Notes under the pieces: generated by a model
Databases searched by the model: none
What the model was told of the DNA's origin: nothing
The model's input: the letters and a program-made list of their open reading frames with translations, nothing else
Shown here: piece by piece, positions 1-10,967 of the stretch
Layout of the letters: every line of letters starts with the position of its first letter
Position numbering within the stretch: position 1 is the first letter of the stretch
Translations under genes and position numbers: made by a program
Source of the DNA: Strobilurus pachycystidiatus
Taxonomy: Eukaryota > Basidiomycota > Agaricomycetes > Agaricales > Physalacriaceae
Length of the DNA: 64,000 nt
Assembly: GCA_019915135.1 (NCBI GenBank)
Contig: JAHLMK010000001.1
Coordinates: 3,286,001 to 3,350,000 of the forward strand
Reading direction: 5' to 3'

Positions 1-343
1 CGCGCCCTTCGTTCGACCTATATCCAATTTCTACCAAACTGATGTCATTTCACGAAAGTGGGTTCACTTTTGAACTTTTCGTGGCCTCCTAATTGACCAT
101 GCTTGCAGCTCGGTGACAATGGCACAGTGTACTCGCGCTTTTATCCAGGGTGAAAGCATCGGGGAAAGTGCAGCAGGGAAGGAACAAGCGGCATTTGCAT
201 AGACGTAGGAAGGCTGTGGCGCCTGTATAATATTATTCAAATTCCGCAATCAATACTCCTTATCTCGCACGATCGCGACATGGCTTGGTTACGACTTCCA
301 TCTTGCCGCGACACCTAGTGACTGTCTTCCTCCTCTTACCACC
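1..343. other. intergenic, upstream of pseudokinase gene
   Basis: I see no supportable gene here. Short frames lack splice-consistent coding structure. The last part presumably holds the promoter and 5' UTR of the gene starting at 344; the ATG sits in an ACC-ATG context. Confidence 0.4.
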
Positions 344-3018
344 ATGTCCGTTTCTTCGTCTTTGAGCGATGTTTGTGTCCGAACCGTGCCGTCGCTCAAC
401 AAATTCTCATCAGTCTACAGGGCTCGCCTAACCTGGATTCACCTCCTGCTCTTTCTCTTCACGATATCGATGAATTTGACGACACGCCTTTCTCGGTGCG
501 CCACTAAACGCGTTGCAAGGTCCAACATGAACAAATTGTCTACATAGGAATCGTTCTTCTCTGGGTGGCTGGAGGCTGGCTCGTCGGAGATTACCTGGGT
601 GGGCGACAAGAGTTATAACATAGAGGTGTGTTGTTACGCAGTCGCCAGCCAAAACACCGGTCCATCTCGCCCGATACAGCAAATTACCAACATAAGAGAC
701 CATGTTCCCGACTGGGCGGACGACGATGTTGACGTATGTTCCCTTATTGTCCTAGGCAATGTTTACTAGTACTAACTCGTCGTCTTTTAGGAGATCATGA
801 TCATGTCGGCAAAACCGCCACAAAGGTCAAATCAGAATCTGGCGACAATTTACGAGGACATAGACGAAGCTGTGTACGGTCCCAAGGTTTGCGCCATCCG
901 CCAATTCTTTCGACATAATGCGACCGACAAACCACAGAGAAACTTGAACATTGCGGACTTCGAGATTCTTGATAACTTGGCGGGCAACACGCTTTGCAGA
1001 AGACGGGGTGGTGGTCAGGTGCTGGCCATGAGACGCTTTGAGAACTCAGTCGGACGCACGTCCCCTCAACGACTCTCTGTCATGAATGCCGTCAACGGCC
1101 TATGTGCGCCTTTTCTCGCCAAGATGCACTGTCATTTTGTGCACAGTGATACTCTGCATGTAATCATGGTTCGTTCTCATTTCTAGATGTTTGAGCTTGG
1201 CTCATGGCAATCAATTGCTAGGATTACGGACAACGAGGGAATCTAGTCTCAATCATATCTGTCGGCAATCCCCTCGGGGCTCAACAGGCCCTTGTCTATG
1301 CGAGTGAGATGGTGAGCGTTTCTTTCTCTTCTTCTTCTGGTGTTGTTGTTCACATTGGGCCGATTTGACAGGTCGAAGCCTTACAATCTTTGCATCTTGC
1401 GGGCATCGTTCACCGAGGTCTATGTCCCGAGAACATCCAAATTGATTTTGAGGGCCACATTCTGTTAACGGGCTTTGACGACGCCGCTTTTCTAGACGAC
1501 AGCAACGGAGAAAGTAACGCCCGTTCTTACCATGGCATCGTGAGATCTCACCGCGGGCACCAATGCGAATATAGACCCCCCGAAGTACTTCTGGGGTGGG
1601 AAACCAGCGACGCATCGGCGGATTATTGGGGGTTTGGGTTGATCCTGTACTTCATGTTGCTAGGACGAGTAAGTGATGGGTGGTTCATTTCGCGTGCTTC
1701 GCTAACAAAGAAATATGTTAGCATGCTTTTGGGCTGGACGACAATATAAACCTCCATAACGTGCTTTACGGAGGAGTGTCACTTGATTTCAGCTTCCCCT
1801 TGTCGCCAGATGCTAGAGACCTGATTTTACGTGTCAGTAATTTCATTTCATCGCCTCAGAGTAAAACTTGACGCATCTGAATTCCTAGTGTGTTGTCAAA
1901 AACCCACGCCTTCGGTTATCTGTCGCAGAGATCAAGAATCACGAATATTTCATGCAGGTGTACGTATGTTGTTACACTTGACCGATTAAGTCACTGAGAT
2001 TATTTGCAGGGACTGGCGAAAGGTGCAGGACAAACAGTTGCAAGGTTTGGTATTGTTAAGCTCCGCGAATGGATGTTCTCATGTACCAACAGTGCCACAC
2101 CTCCCATGTTGTGTCTACTCCTACTTGGGCAGTAACACACCCTCTGCACCCTCAGGTTTAGCTCCTCCTATGGAACGTCCATATCTTCGTGCTCGTGCGA
2201 GCTCGAATTCTGCCATCTCCAAACTATCACTAGCAAATCCTCAAAGCGTCCATTCTGACACTCTTCCATCGATATTCCGTCAAGACACTTCTACGTCTAT
2301 AAGGACCGATGGTCCTGTCTCTTCTTTAGCTGCCTTGAACTCTGGACCGCCGACTGCGGAAGCCCTGGCATCCCGCCAATCGAGAATGGACTTGTTCTGG
2401 CAGTCGCTTGATGAGGAGCTAGAACTGGACGACGATGTCGACTCTCTGCCGACACAGAAGCTCCGAAAACAACGATCCTTCCCTGTCCTGAGCTCTCCGC
2501 GCCTATCCCACCTCGTACCCAAGTTCCGCAAGAAGCTCGGTCATTCCAGCTCGTCTGTGTGTCTCAGAACACCAGAGCCTCAATGCAAGCTGGATCTTCC
2601 TCATGGCGTCGAGCAGATTGGGCACGGTATCGGATTCACGTATAGCCTGCCTGCTGCAGCCATTTCGAAGGCCTCGATATGCTCGTCAGCGCCCAGGAAT
2701 TGCCAGCCGTTCGGTCTGGGCACGAAGAAGAGTGGTGGGAAGAAGTCGTTTGCGGAGACGGAGATGTACTCGAGGTGTTCGCGAAGCTCGGATTTGCCGT
2801 CGGTGGAATTGCACCATTACGAACAGGTTTTCTCGCCGACATCGACGAGTTCGCCGTTCACAGATGCTGGCCCGTTGACACCACCGCAAGAATTTGAGTT
2901 GGCGTTGCCGGATCCTGAGGTGACCAAGGACATGTTGCCTGCTTCTACTTTACGGCTGGTTTCTCCGTCAAGTGCTGTTCTTTCTTTGGGCTCTCATCCT
3001 TTCTATCACTTGTTGTAA
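344..3018 (+). CDS. AGC-type protein kinase-like protein, probable pseudokinase
   Basis: Nine exons can be joined with GT-AG introns of about 50 nt: 344-370, 421-495, 548-733, 791-1168, 1222-1311, 1372-1668, 1722-1832, 1889-1959 and 2010-3018. The kinase fold starts near NIADFEILDNLAG. The catalytic residues are all replaced: there is no glycine-rich loop, the ATP-anchoring lysine is Arg (LAMRR), HRD is HRG (IVHRGLCPEN) and DFG is GFD. Structural motifs survive, including YRPPEV (APE), the DYWGFG aspartate and an AGC-like DWRKV tail. The last ~330 residues are Ser-rich and probably disordered. By inference it is a scaffold or allosteric regulator rather than an active kinase. The extra in-frame stretch near 2045-2091 may be a retained intron. 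Confidence 0.75.
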
Positions 3019-3274
3019 AATGTATCGTGTGTCTGACGCTTTCTCTCTCTTTCTCTCGGTTTGTGTACATTGTTCCTTTGTTCTCTTTTTCCTGTACTGT
3101 AGATACCCATAGAATAGCCTGCGGATTAATGTAGGATTATGAAGCGATATAAGCTTCAAACTTCAAGCTCAAGCGCTCAAAGTTTGACGGACCGAACAAA
3201 CCGAAGCCACGAGCCACATAATTTTCCTCGAACCCTAACCCGAGAGTCCTTGCTCTTCACGCGTCGCGTCCATC

Positions 3275-4620
3275 ATGGACTTGAAATACAACCACCAGAC
3301 CATAATCTACGTGCTCAATGCCTGCCACAACGACGACGCACCGGACCTCATTGCCATAGGCGGTGAACACTCTGTCGAAGTCATCCAGGTCGCGGACGAT
3401 ACGTGCACATCCCTCGCGACATGGCATATAGGCAACCGAATCACCGCGGTGGCCTGGTCCCCGCGAACGATATCGCCGTCGCACAGCGACCAATGGATGC
3501 TCGAGTGAGTCGTTTCTACGTGCAGTATACTGGACGTGATCTGATACATTGAAGATTGACAGTGGCATGTGAAGACTTCAGTCTGCATTTGCTCACCAAA
3601 ACTCCGGACGACGAGCCGGTGCCCTTTACGTTCGGTGGCGGGTTGACTGGCAACAAGGAAAAGGTGACCGACATGTGCTTCTGTGGAGGTCGTGGGCCCG
3701 AGTCGTCACGCTATGTCGCCACAGTTTCCGGTCAGTCACTTCAGCGGCAATTAGTATTACCATCCCCCGCTTGGCACTAAGTTACATGTCCGGCGTTTCA
3801 GATGACAAGGTGCTTATGGTCTGGGATCTATATCCTCCGGCGGAAGGGCCAACATCTGCCATCGAGGCCGACAATCTATCTCCACCTCCGAGAGCCCAGC
3901 CAACCGCATACGCTATCGCATTTCCCCACCCATTGACTTCCATCAACTCCCACCCGAGTTCCAGCAAGGAATTTCTCGTTTCTGATTGCCGTGGCTCGCT
4001 CTACCTCACCGATTGGCGCTCTGACCCGGAGGACGCAGAGACAGCCCCGTGGCATCACTTGATCGAGCTCGTGGAACCATACACTCTCGCGGAGGCATCC
4101 CGTGAACGTGCGACTCAATCCTCCGGCTCTGTCGCATGGCAGAGGGGATCCGCTGATTTGTACGCTACCCTCCTCCTTCAGGTATATATATCTCCATACT
4201 GATGCCCACACTACCTAGAATCGGTGCGGTCTACGGTTCTAGATTCTCTCTATGGGACATATCTAAGCTGCAAGGAGGGAAACCATTTGTCTCCGGCAAT
4301 ACAAACAGTGCTGTGGAGGGTGGTGCCCGATTCAGGTAGCCTTTTACGCTCTGACATGACGTTCCCTCCTTCTCACTCCATCTAGATGGTGTTATACCTA
4401 CCCAGAATACTTTGCGATATCGACGCAATCGCCGTCCAAGGGTGCTGTCGTGAACGTGCACAACGTCAATTATGTTCATTCTCAACCAACTGCATTCCCG
4501 GTGGCTCCCCGTCCTCACCTCGTACGTGACTTTGACTTTCTTTCCCTTCCTGGTATCCCCCGGCTAGCGGTAGCATACGCTCGAACTGTATCTATCTTCT
4601 CTATCGGCGTCGACTCTTGA
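3275..4620 (+). CDS. NUP37: WD40-repeat protein, likely nucleoporin Nup37
   Basis: A WD40 beta-propeller protein of roughly 390 residues encoded by about five exons. It opens MDLKYNHQTIIYVLNACHND and ends in a frame closing at TGA 4618-4620. Blade signatures include VSDDKVLMVWDLYP (across the intron near 3730-3800), LVSDCRGSLYLTDWR and SRFSLWDIS. Other conserved-looking stretches are GSVAWQRGSADL, GGARFRWCYTYPEYFAIST and VHSQPTAFPVAPRPHL. Nup37 is a non-enzymatic component of the Nup107-Nup160 (Y) complex of the nuclear pore, present in fission yeast and animals. The assignment to Nup37 rather than another small WD40 protein rests on length and these stretches and was not searched. Its 3' end converges on the next gene with only 138 bp between stop codons. 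Confidence 0.6.
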
Positions 4621-4758
4621 TGGCTGGCGTAATACTATGGGTATGGACGATAAATAGTACAAAATCAACAACATATGAAAAGAAAAACTGTATAGGTAAA
4701 GGGTGGTACAACAACAGCATTCCAAAAAAAAGTCATAAATCCGCGGAGGTCAAGAAAA

Positions 4759-7700
4759 TCAAGAGTGGGGACCATAGCCTTGATGCCCTGGTGGAAGATG
4801 ATACGACCCGTTCTGCTGATGATTGTACATCCGCACATCCCCACCATTGGTCTGTGGGGGCATCGACGCAGCCATTGGGTTCGGCTGCTCGCCGCTCCCG
4901 CCAAACCCAAGATCCAAGAACATATTCTTCCAGTACTGGGCGTCCAGCTCCGACGCGTGCTGAGCCGCAGGTGCCGCGTATCCGCCCGTCCCGTTGGAGT
5001 ACATGCCGTTGACGGGCATCTGCTGGGGCGCCTGTCGCATCGGCATGTCAGCAGTCTGGTAATGCTGCTGTTGGGTGACGGGGTGGGCCGGCATGTGCGG
5101 CGAGGCGGGAAATTGAAACGTCTGCTCGTGAGATATCTCACTCTGCGCCGAGTACATCTGAGACGGGGACTGGATGACAGGCTGAGGATCTGCTTGGACA
5201 CGGGTGAGCATTTCTTCTTGTCGCTTTGTTGGTGGCGTGGGGGCTTGAACTGTACCTTGCAGTCTGGGGTCGATTGGGCTGGAGTCGTATCGTCCTCCTT
5301 TCTCCCGTCGACGAGACCCGAATGGATCGTTCGTCAAGAGGCTACGCAGGAACCTGGCGTGATAGGCAGCCTGCGTAGACGCGGGAGAAAGGTTCGAGGC
5401 AGCGTGATACGCATCCGCCGTTTTGCTAATGACGGAATGGATTTCACGGGCAGCTCCTTCATGCAGTTGCGGAAGGGTGTGCGAACTCCTCAATAGCTTG
5501 GAGAAACCCACAATTGGTTTTGATCCTATCACAACGAGTCATATAACACACCTTGAGCAGGAAAACAGCTGCATATGCCGACATCATTGTGATGGAGTCC
5601 TGACCGTACCTCTGATGATACAGATGAGTACTACGAGATCGTCCGATCGTTGAATAGCGCTCACCAGCATACTCATGTCTGCGAAATCTTCTGAGAGAAT
5701 TCGAAGGGAGTCAATTGCACTTGAATAGCATGCCGACATTGCTTGGACACTGGGACTGGACTGTCCACCCTGCTGAAAGTCTATGAGCGATCACAAAATG
5801 AAAACCGGGTTACAACACATTTACCGAGGACAGGCTATCTTGAACCCCGAAACTGTTCAAGAACAACCGAACGTATAGACGGAAGAAGCTCAACATGGAA
5901 AAGTGAAAGGCTTCGCCGCCAGCTATTGTGTGCTTTTTAGTAACCTTCAAGATTAATGAAAGGAAGGAACACACCCTTATGCATTTCCCGTGTCCAGGTG
6001 TCCATCCACTGAGTGAGTTTACCATTACAGTTCCTCAGAACCACATCGTACTTGATGTCGGCGTGGTTACTGCTATGCTTCGAATCGTGGAAGATTTCGG
6101 TGGTTTCCGCCTACCATGACTTAGTGAGCTATAGTTTAATACTAGATGAATGTACCCACAGCAATATGGCGCAACTGAACGAAGGCGCAGATGATGACAT
6201 CTTCGGGACGAATGGTACCGCCGCCCCATTCGTGCCACTGGCCAGAGTGCCTTACCAGAGCATCCTCTGGAAGCATCCAACTCCGGCCGGTTTGTGTGGC
6301 GAGACTGCGATCATGAACGAACAACACGAGGTAAGTCCTTTCACGGTTCCTCCGCTCCAGGAGCTGCAGTTCCGTTTCGTGGACCGGTGGTGCGGAAACG
6401 AATCGGTTGAGGCCAAGCTCCACGGCCATTCGGCAGGCCTGTAGAAAGGGATTAGGACATGAAAAAACCCGCACGGACGGTGAACATACATAGCCAATGT
6501 AAGTCCAGGTGCGCTGTGAAGTTTGAGTAATCTACACCATTTGGCGCGGGATTAACGAGCTCACATTATCATCTGGATCACGCCAATACGTAAGACAAGC
6601 GAATGCCTGGACGACCTCAACCCTCTTCCACTGCTGCGCAAAAGACTGAACAGCGAACTCGTGCGCCAATTTCTGGCACTGCTTGAAGAGCTCTGGCTTG
6701 AAGAACCGGCAGCCAGCACATATCAGAGTCGTGAAAAGGAATCGGCACTTGGATCGAACGTAGTTGGCCGTATGTAACGCTGGATCGAATAGATTAATGA
6801 AGGGATTGAGACGGATGAAGAGGGCGTCGAATAGGACTTTGGCCTCTTCCTCGTCCATGAGTCCTGCCTCGATGGGATCGCTAGGTCCAGGAGGGGCAGT
6901 AGGAGTTCTTGACTGGGGAGGGCTGTACGAGTTGCCACGCGGCTTCTCGCCTTTAACAGCCTCATCCTCGGGGTTGAGGATTGTGCGGAAGAAGGAGTTC
7001 CTCTGGTTCTCTCTGCGAATCATTTTGGCAGGAAAGAGCCCTTCGTTGTTCTGCTCAGTTTCGTCGTCGTCGTCATCGTCGATATCCATCGTCCTGGAGC
7101 TGGAGGCGGAGGTGGGGTAGTCATTGCCAGATGCATATTGTGGCTGGAGGTTCAAGGGCGGTAGTTCATTTGATGGGAAATGGGTGTTGGAAGAGGACGC
7201 GTATGGGTCTCCTCTGATGCCGTTGCTGTAGGACGCATCCGATGGGCCTACGTGGGCGGTGTCACCATAGGCGCCAGGAGGAGCTTCGGCAGAGTTTGAC
7301 TTGCGTTTCGCGTTAATCAGGCCTTTCTCCAGGCGACGTAACATTTTCGATGCCTCTGAGAGCCTGGGGACCGCGAATCAGCGCGTAGAATGGACAAATG
7401 CATTTGATGCGTACTTGGATCCCGGCTTCCGACCGCGCCGATGCTTCTCGAATACGCATCTACACTGATATCAACCTCAATTCTGGAGGAGGCATTGGAG
7501 AGACATACTCAACGCCCGCTCGCTTACACCGCTGGCACTGTTTCTGGCCATCTTCCGCCCCAACACACTTCATTTTTGCTTGACGGCATGTTGTACACGC
7601 TCTACTCAAATGATTAGCTTATTGACTTTCGAGCTGGCGGGACCGATGAAGGGGGCCAAAGATCACCAGCGCTGTCAGAGGCGACCCCGATGCAAGTCTG

Positions 7701-7932
7701 AAGCAAGTTGCTGGCCGACATCCAAGTTTCCGCTGACCGCGCTGGCGGTGTTCACCACACGTTGTATGCTGATCAAAGCCCCCAGTGCAGAACGGCGCGC
7801 ACGAACCTTGCACCACGAATCACAGGCGGTTTGACGCTGTACAGAGCAGTCAGAGGGCGAGCAGGGAGCAGGACAGACAGGGAAAATATACCCAGATTTT
7901 GAGTCGGATATGGGGTCGGACTGGAGATCCAT
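4759..7932 (-). CDS. Zn2Cys6 fungal-specific transcription factor
   Basis: A minus-strand, multi-exon regulator. The binuclear cluster is read at about 7480-7605: ACTTCRQAKMKC followed by CQRCKRAGVE and, across a short intron, CVFEKHRRGRKPGSK. That is the classic CX2CX6C...CX2C...C pattern with a basic linker. It continues into a coiled segment (MLRRLEKGLINAKRK), a Ser-rich linker with an Asp run, and the fungal-specific middle homology domain (FDALFIRLNPFINLFDPALH, ICAGCRFFKPELFKQC, CRMAVELGLNRF). The last exon (4759-5532) is Gln/Pro-rich and may activate transcription. A start at 7932 (MDLQSDPISDSKS) joins the zinc cluster in frame if one ~285-nt intron is removed; that start is the weakest part of the model. 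The cluster recalls mushroom priB-type regulators, but target genes cannot be inferred. Confidence 0.8.
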
Positions 7933-8881
7933 TTTGTCACCGTCAGGTCACCGTGTTCAAGTTAGCCGTGTTGTTTGTTGACCGGAAGTCGGCGGTGTCA
8001 ATGGAGACGCAAAGTGGTGCTCGGGCGGGTCGCAGACGTCGGCTAGGGCGCTTCTGTCGGTGCTGGCGGCGGTGTTACAAGAAGAAAAAAAGCGCTGAGA
8101 GAGGATGAGAAGATGGGGGAGGAGTACAAGTTAGAGACAGCAAATAAGGCACACGGGTTTGAGTTACCGAAGCCATATCATCTTCCACGAGACATAATTC
8201 CCCGGACGGCAGCTCTCGCCAGTCCGGAGCCCATGAATCCCACGCACTGCCCGTTCGTTCTCAGCACATTCAATGGGTGAGATCCAAAGACCAGATCTAT
8301 CCAGATATGCCTGGTTTCCATCCACTCCGAAATTACCTAACGCTGGCGGAGTTCGAGATACCACCGGTTTCCGCTCGAGCTTAGCTGAGCGCTGGCGCAT
8401 GCCCCGTAAATCACACCAGGTGTCGGCGTCTGACGCATAGATGCCTCCAGGACGGGCCAGCGCTGCGCTACCCCATCGGCAATTAGACCTTAATATGAAT
8501 ATGAACGCCGTGCGGCGTGCGCGAATATGTTTTCCAATTCGCCATTCGGCCATTCCCGACCTTCTTATCTAGGGCGGCAGCCCTGGCCTATCGAACCCAC
8601 ATGAAGCTGTCGACTCGGCGACAATCTCCTACAGCGTCATCGCAGTCGCGACAGCGGTACAATTTGCAGGTAGACTGGTACTGTGATATAGAGAAATGCA
8701 TTCTCACATTACTGCAAATAGCGCACAGTTCACTCGAACTTGGCAACAAAGGAACACGAGGCTAATCCGAAGCGAGGGACCATGTCGGAACCCTTCCAGA
8801 GACGCATGCGTTCTGGACACGAGGCGGAAGTTTAGATGCGATATAAATTTATGTCGCTGATCGTCTGTCTTTCGCCCGTCA
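7933..8881. other. divergent intergenic region, no gene seen
   Basis: About 950 bp lie between the divergently transcribed Zn2Cys6 regulator and the membrane-protein gene. Long frames here (for example 8164-8553 on minus) lack recognisable motifs or splice support. It probably contains both promoters. Confidence 0.4.
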
Positions 8882-9823
8882 ATGTCCCCCACTCCCTCGC
8901 TCGCTATCGTGACGACTACCATATGGGATGGTCCTACAGGTTCCGTAACGCCCGTCAATAATGGTGGTACGACGATCCCTGTGGGTGCCATAGTGGGGGG
9001 GACGCTGGGAGGCGCGTTCCTGGCGCTACTGGCAGTTGCTTCGTGGATGATATGGGGCAGGTCCATCGAGCGGAGGAAACGCAAAGAAGAAAAGGAGAGG
9101 GTGAGCGCGGGCTTCTCAAGCTCATTCGACAACCTTTGCTAATTAGGACCAAAGCGTAAAGCTCACATCACAGCCAAGAACACACGGTACTTCCCCGGCC
9201 CTCCTTCCCTCCACTTGCCTCTGAATACCAAATTTTGACATAGCCTTAACGCTTCTGCTCTATCCAGACCACGCAACAATAACTATCTGCCGCCGGTGTT
9301 CTGGCCGCCATCGTCTACAAAAGTCAAATTTGCGGACGGTGGATCTGGAACGGCGACGCCCTCTCAACCAGATCCTCAGCCGAAGGAGAAGCAGAAAGCC
9401 GTGGATCCGCCAGTTCCTGTGCGGAGACCGCGCCCTGTCGCTTTTTCCAGCGAACCAAATCCGTCGGCAGGCGTCATTTTCCCATGGCGGAAGAAGAGCG
9501 TAGAACGCATGGCAGCTGGTCGCTCATCACCGAGTGGGTCTGATGATAGCGACACCAGCTACTACTCTGCGCCGTCCGGAGATGGGAATGAACCGCAAGA
9601 GCCTGAGGACATGCAAGAAGACGACGATGTCGAACGAGGGGAGACTGGAACCGCCCCAAATGATACCACACACCGACTATCTCGCATGTCCTCGACGTGG
9701 TCGTTCTTGCTGCGAAACGGATTTCGAAGAGCACCGTCGAATAATCGCATCTCACAGGCGACGAGTGCGTCGGCCTACTCTCAGCAGTCAGATGAACCTT
9801 TACCCGTAGGGGTAGCACTCTAA
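8882..9823 (+). CDS. small single-pass membrane protein, Ser-rich cytosolic tail
   Basis: Exon 1 (8882-9100) encodes a Thr/Pro-rich N terminus of about 30 residues, then one hydrophobic helix (PVGAIVGGTLGGAFLALLAV and on to WMIW) followed by a basic stop-transfer run (RRKRKEEKE). A short middle exon (about 9147-9186) and a long exon (to 9823) give a Pro-, Ser- and acidic-rich tail with SYYSAPSGDG and SRMSSTWSFLLRN. This architecture of short ectodomain, Gly-rich helix and disordered tail is common in mushroom genomes and resembles stress-sensor-like proteins, but no catalytic domain is visible. The exact junctions of the small middle exon are not settled. Its stop lies 52 bp from the stop of the convergent Mic19 gene. 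Confidence 0.6.
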
Positions 9824-9875
9824 CGAACAATGAACGGACAGGATACTGATTGGACATCATACGTCGTAGTACGAA

Positions 9876-10557
9876 TTATTGTAATGACTTGACGTATTTC
9901 TAGGAAAATCTTCAAGGACACTACCAATGAAAAGAAATTGTAACATACCTGCTCTAACTGGTCTACCGCCGCCTTGAACTGGCTCACCTCCCGCCAGCAC
10001 TCTAAAGGCGTGGTAGCGTTGGATCTGAGAATGATAAGTGGGCTTGGAGTGATGGAACAAAGCAAGGAGGCTACGCACTTGTAACACGCCACTACGGCCT
10101 CCTGTAATGTCCTCACATCTGGCAACTCCTGCAAGTCTTTCCGCCCGTGGAAGCGGTCGACCTTGCTTCGGACCTCCTCCAAGTCATTCAGCAGGCTGAG
10201 GCTGTCCTTGACCGCACCCGTCTCGCTTCCCTCGCCCGCCATAGCCCGCTCCTTGTCCAGATTGTCCTTCTCCAGCGCCTGCTCTATTTTCTGCCGCACC
10301 TCCTGCTCCTCCTGGCGCAGCCGCGCCATCTCATTTTGTATCCGCGCGCGCACGTGCTCGTCTATGCTGGACTGGCGCTCTGGGGGCACCTCTGGAGAGC
10401 TGAGGTTGGCGGCAAGCTGGTCGACGACTTGGGGCGAGAACTGCGAGGTTCACGGTGAGTGGGGGATGTCGGGCGAATGACTTAGATATGGACAGACCGA
10501 TATTGGGGTTTCAGTCACGAAGACTTTCTCCTCTGGCTTTGATTGAGAGGCGCCCAT
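9876..10557 (-). CDS. MIC19: MICOS complex subunit Mic19
   Basis: The protein starts MGASQSKPEEKVFVTETPIS. The MG-x3-S context is an N-myristoylation signal typical of Mic19/CHCHD3. A central acidic/basic coiled coil (residues about 45-110: RIQNEMARLRQEEQEVRQKI) is followed by a C-terminal pair of cysteines, VVACYKSNATTPLECWREV. These are ten residues apart, matching the disulfide-type arrangement of fungal Mic19. The last, tiny exon encodes KYVKSLQ and the stop at 9876-9878. Mic19 bridges Mic60 with the Mic10 subcomplex at cristae junctions on the intermembrane-space side of the inner membrane. I chose the start at 10557 because upstream in-frame ATGs would bury the myristoylation glycine. 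Confidence 0.87.
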
Positions 10558-10967
10558 GATGGTACGGGGAAGACCGCGATCGAAGACGCGAGTCCCGCCA
10601 TCACTTTCCAAATGCGGCACCGTACGACACGCGGCGCCAAATGTGTGCTCGCCAGCGCCTTGCACAGTTTGGCATCTTTGACCTCCGAGTCGCTTGAAGT
10701 CGCCACCTCTTGAACCTACCCCTTCCAAAAGCTAATCTCTCATTCCAATATACTCGAGCTTGCTATCACAATTCAATCAGGCCGTACGACGTGTCAGTAT
10801 GTCCATGTCCAGTTCATGAGATGCGTCCATGACTTCGACATGCTTCGCCGAGTTATGTCTTCACGACTTGTCCGTGCGAGCTGGGGTCCTGAGAGCATCG
10901 GGAGGACATAGTAGGTAAATAAATTCATCAGTCTTTGTAATTTAACTGCAATACAACGTCGAGCTTC
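10558..10967. other. intergenic between MIC19 and RPN1
   Basis: About 400 bp between two minus-strand genes. It should contain the MIC19 promoter and the RPN1 3' UTR. I see no additional coding or RNA gene. Confidence 0.4.

Noticed and set aside
2280..2531. minus-strand frame with a poly-Ser run
   Set aside because: Antisense of an acidic/Leu-rich stretch of the pseudokinase exon; the Ser run comes from GAY codons read backwards.
8164..8553. 129-codon minus-strand frame in the large intergenic region
   Set aside because: No motif, no splice-consistent neighbours and unremarkable composition; long frames are expected in GC-rich DNA.
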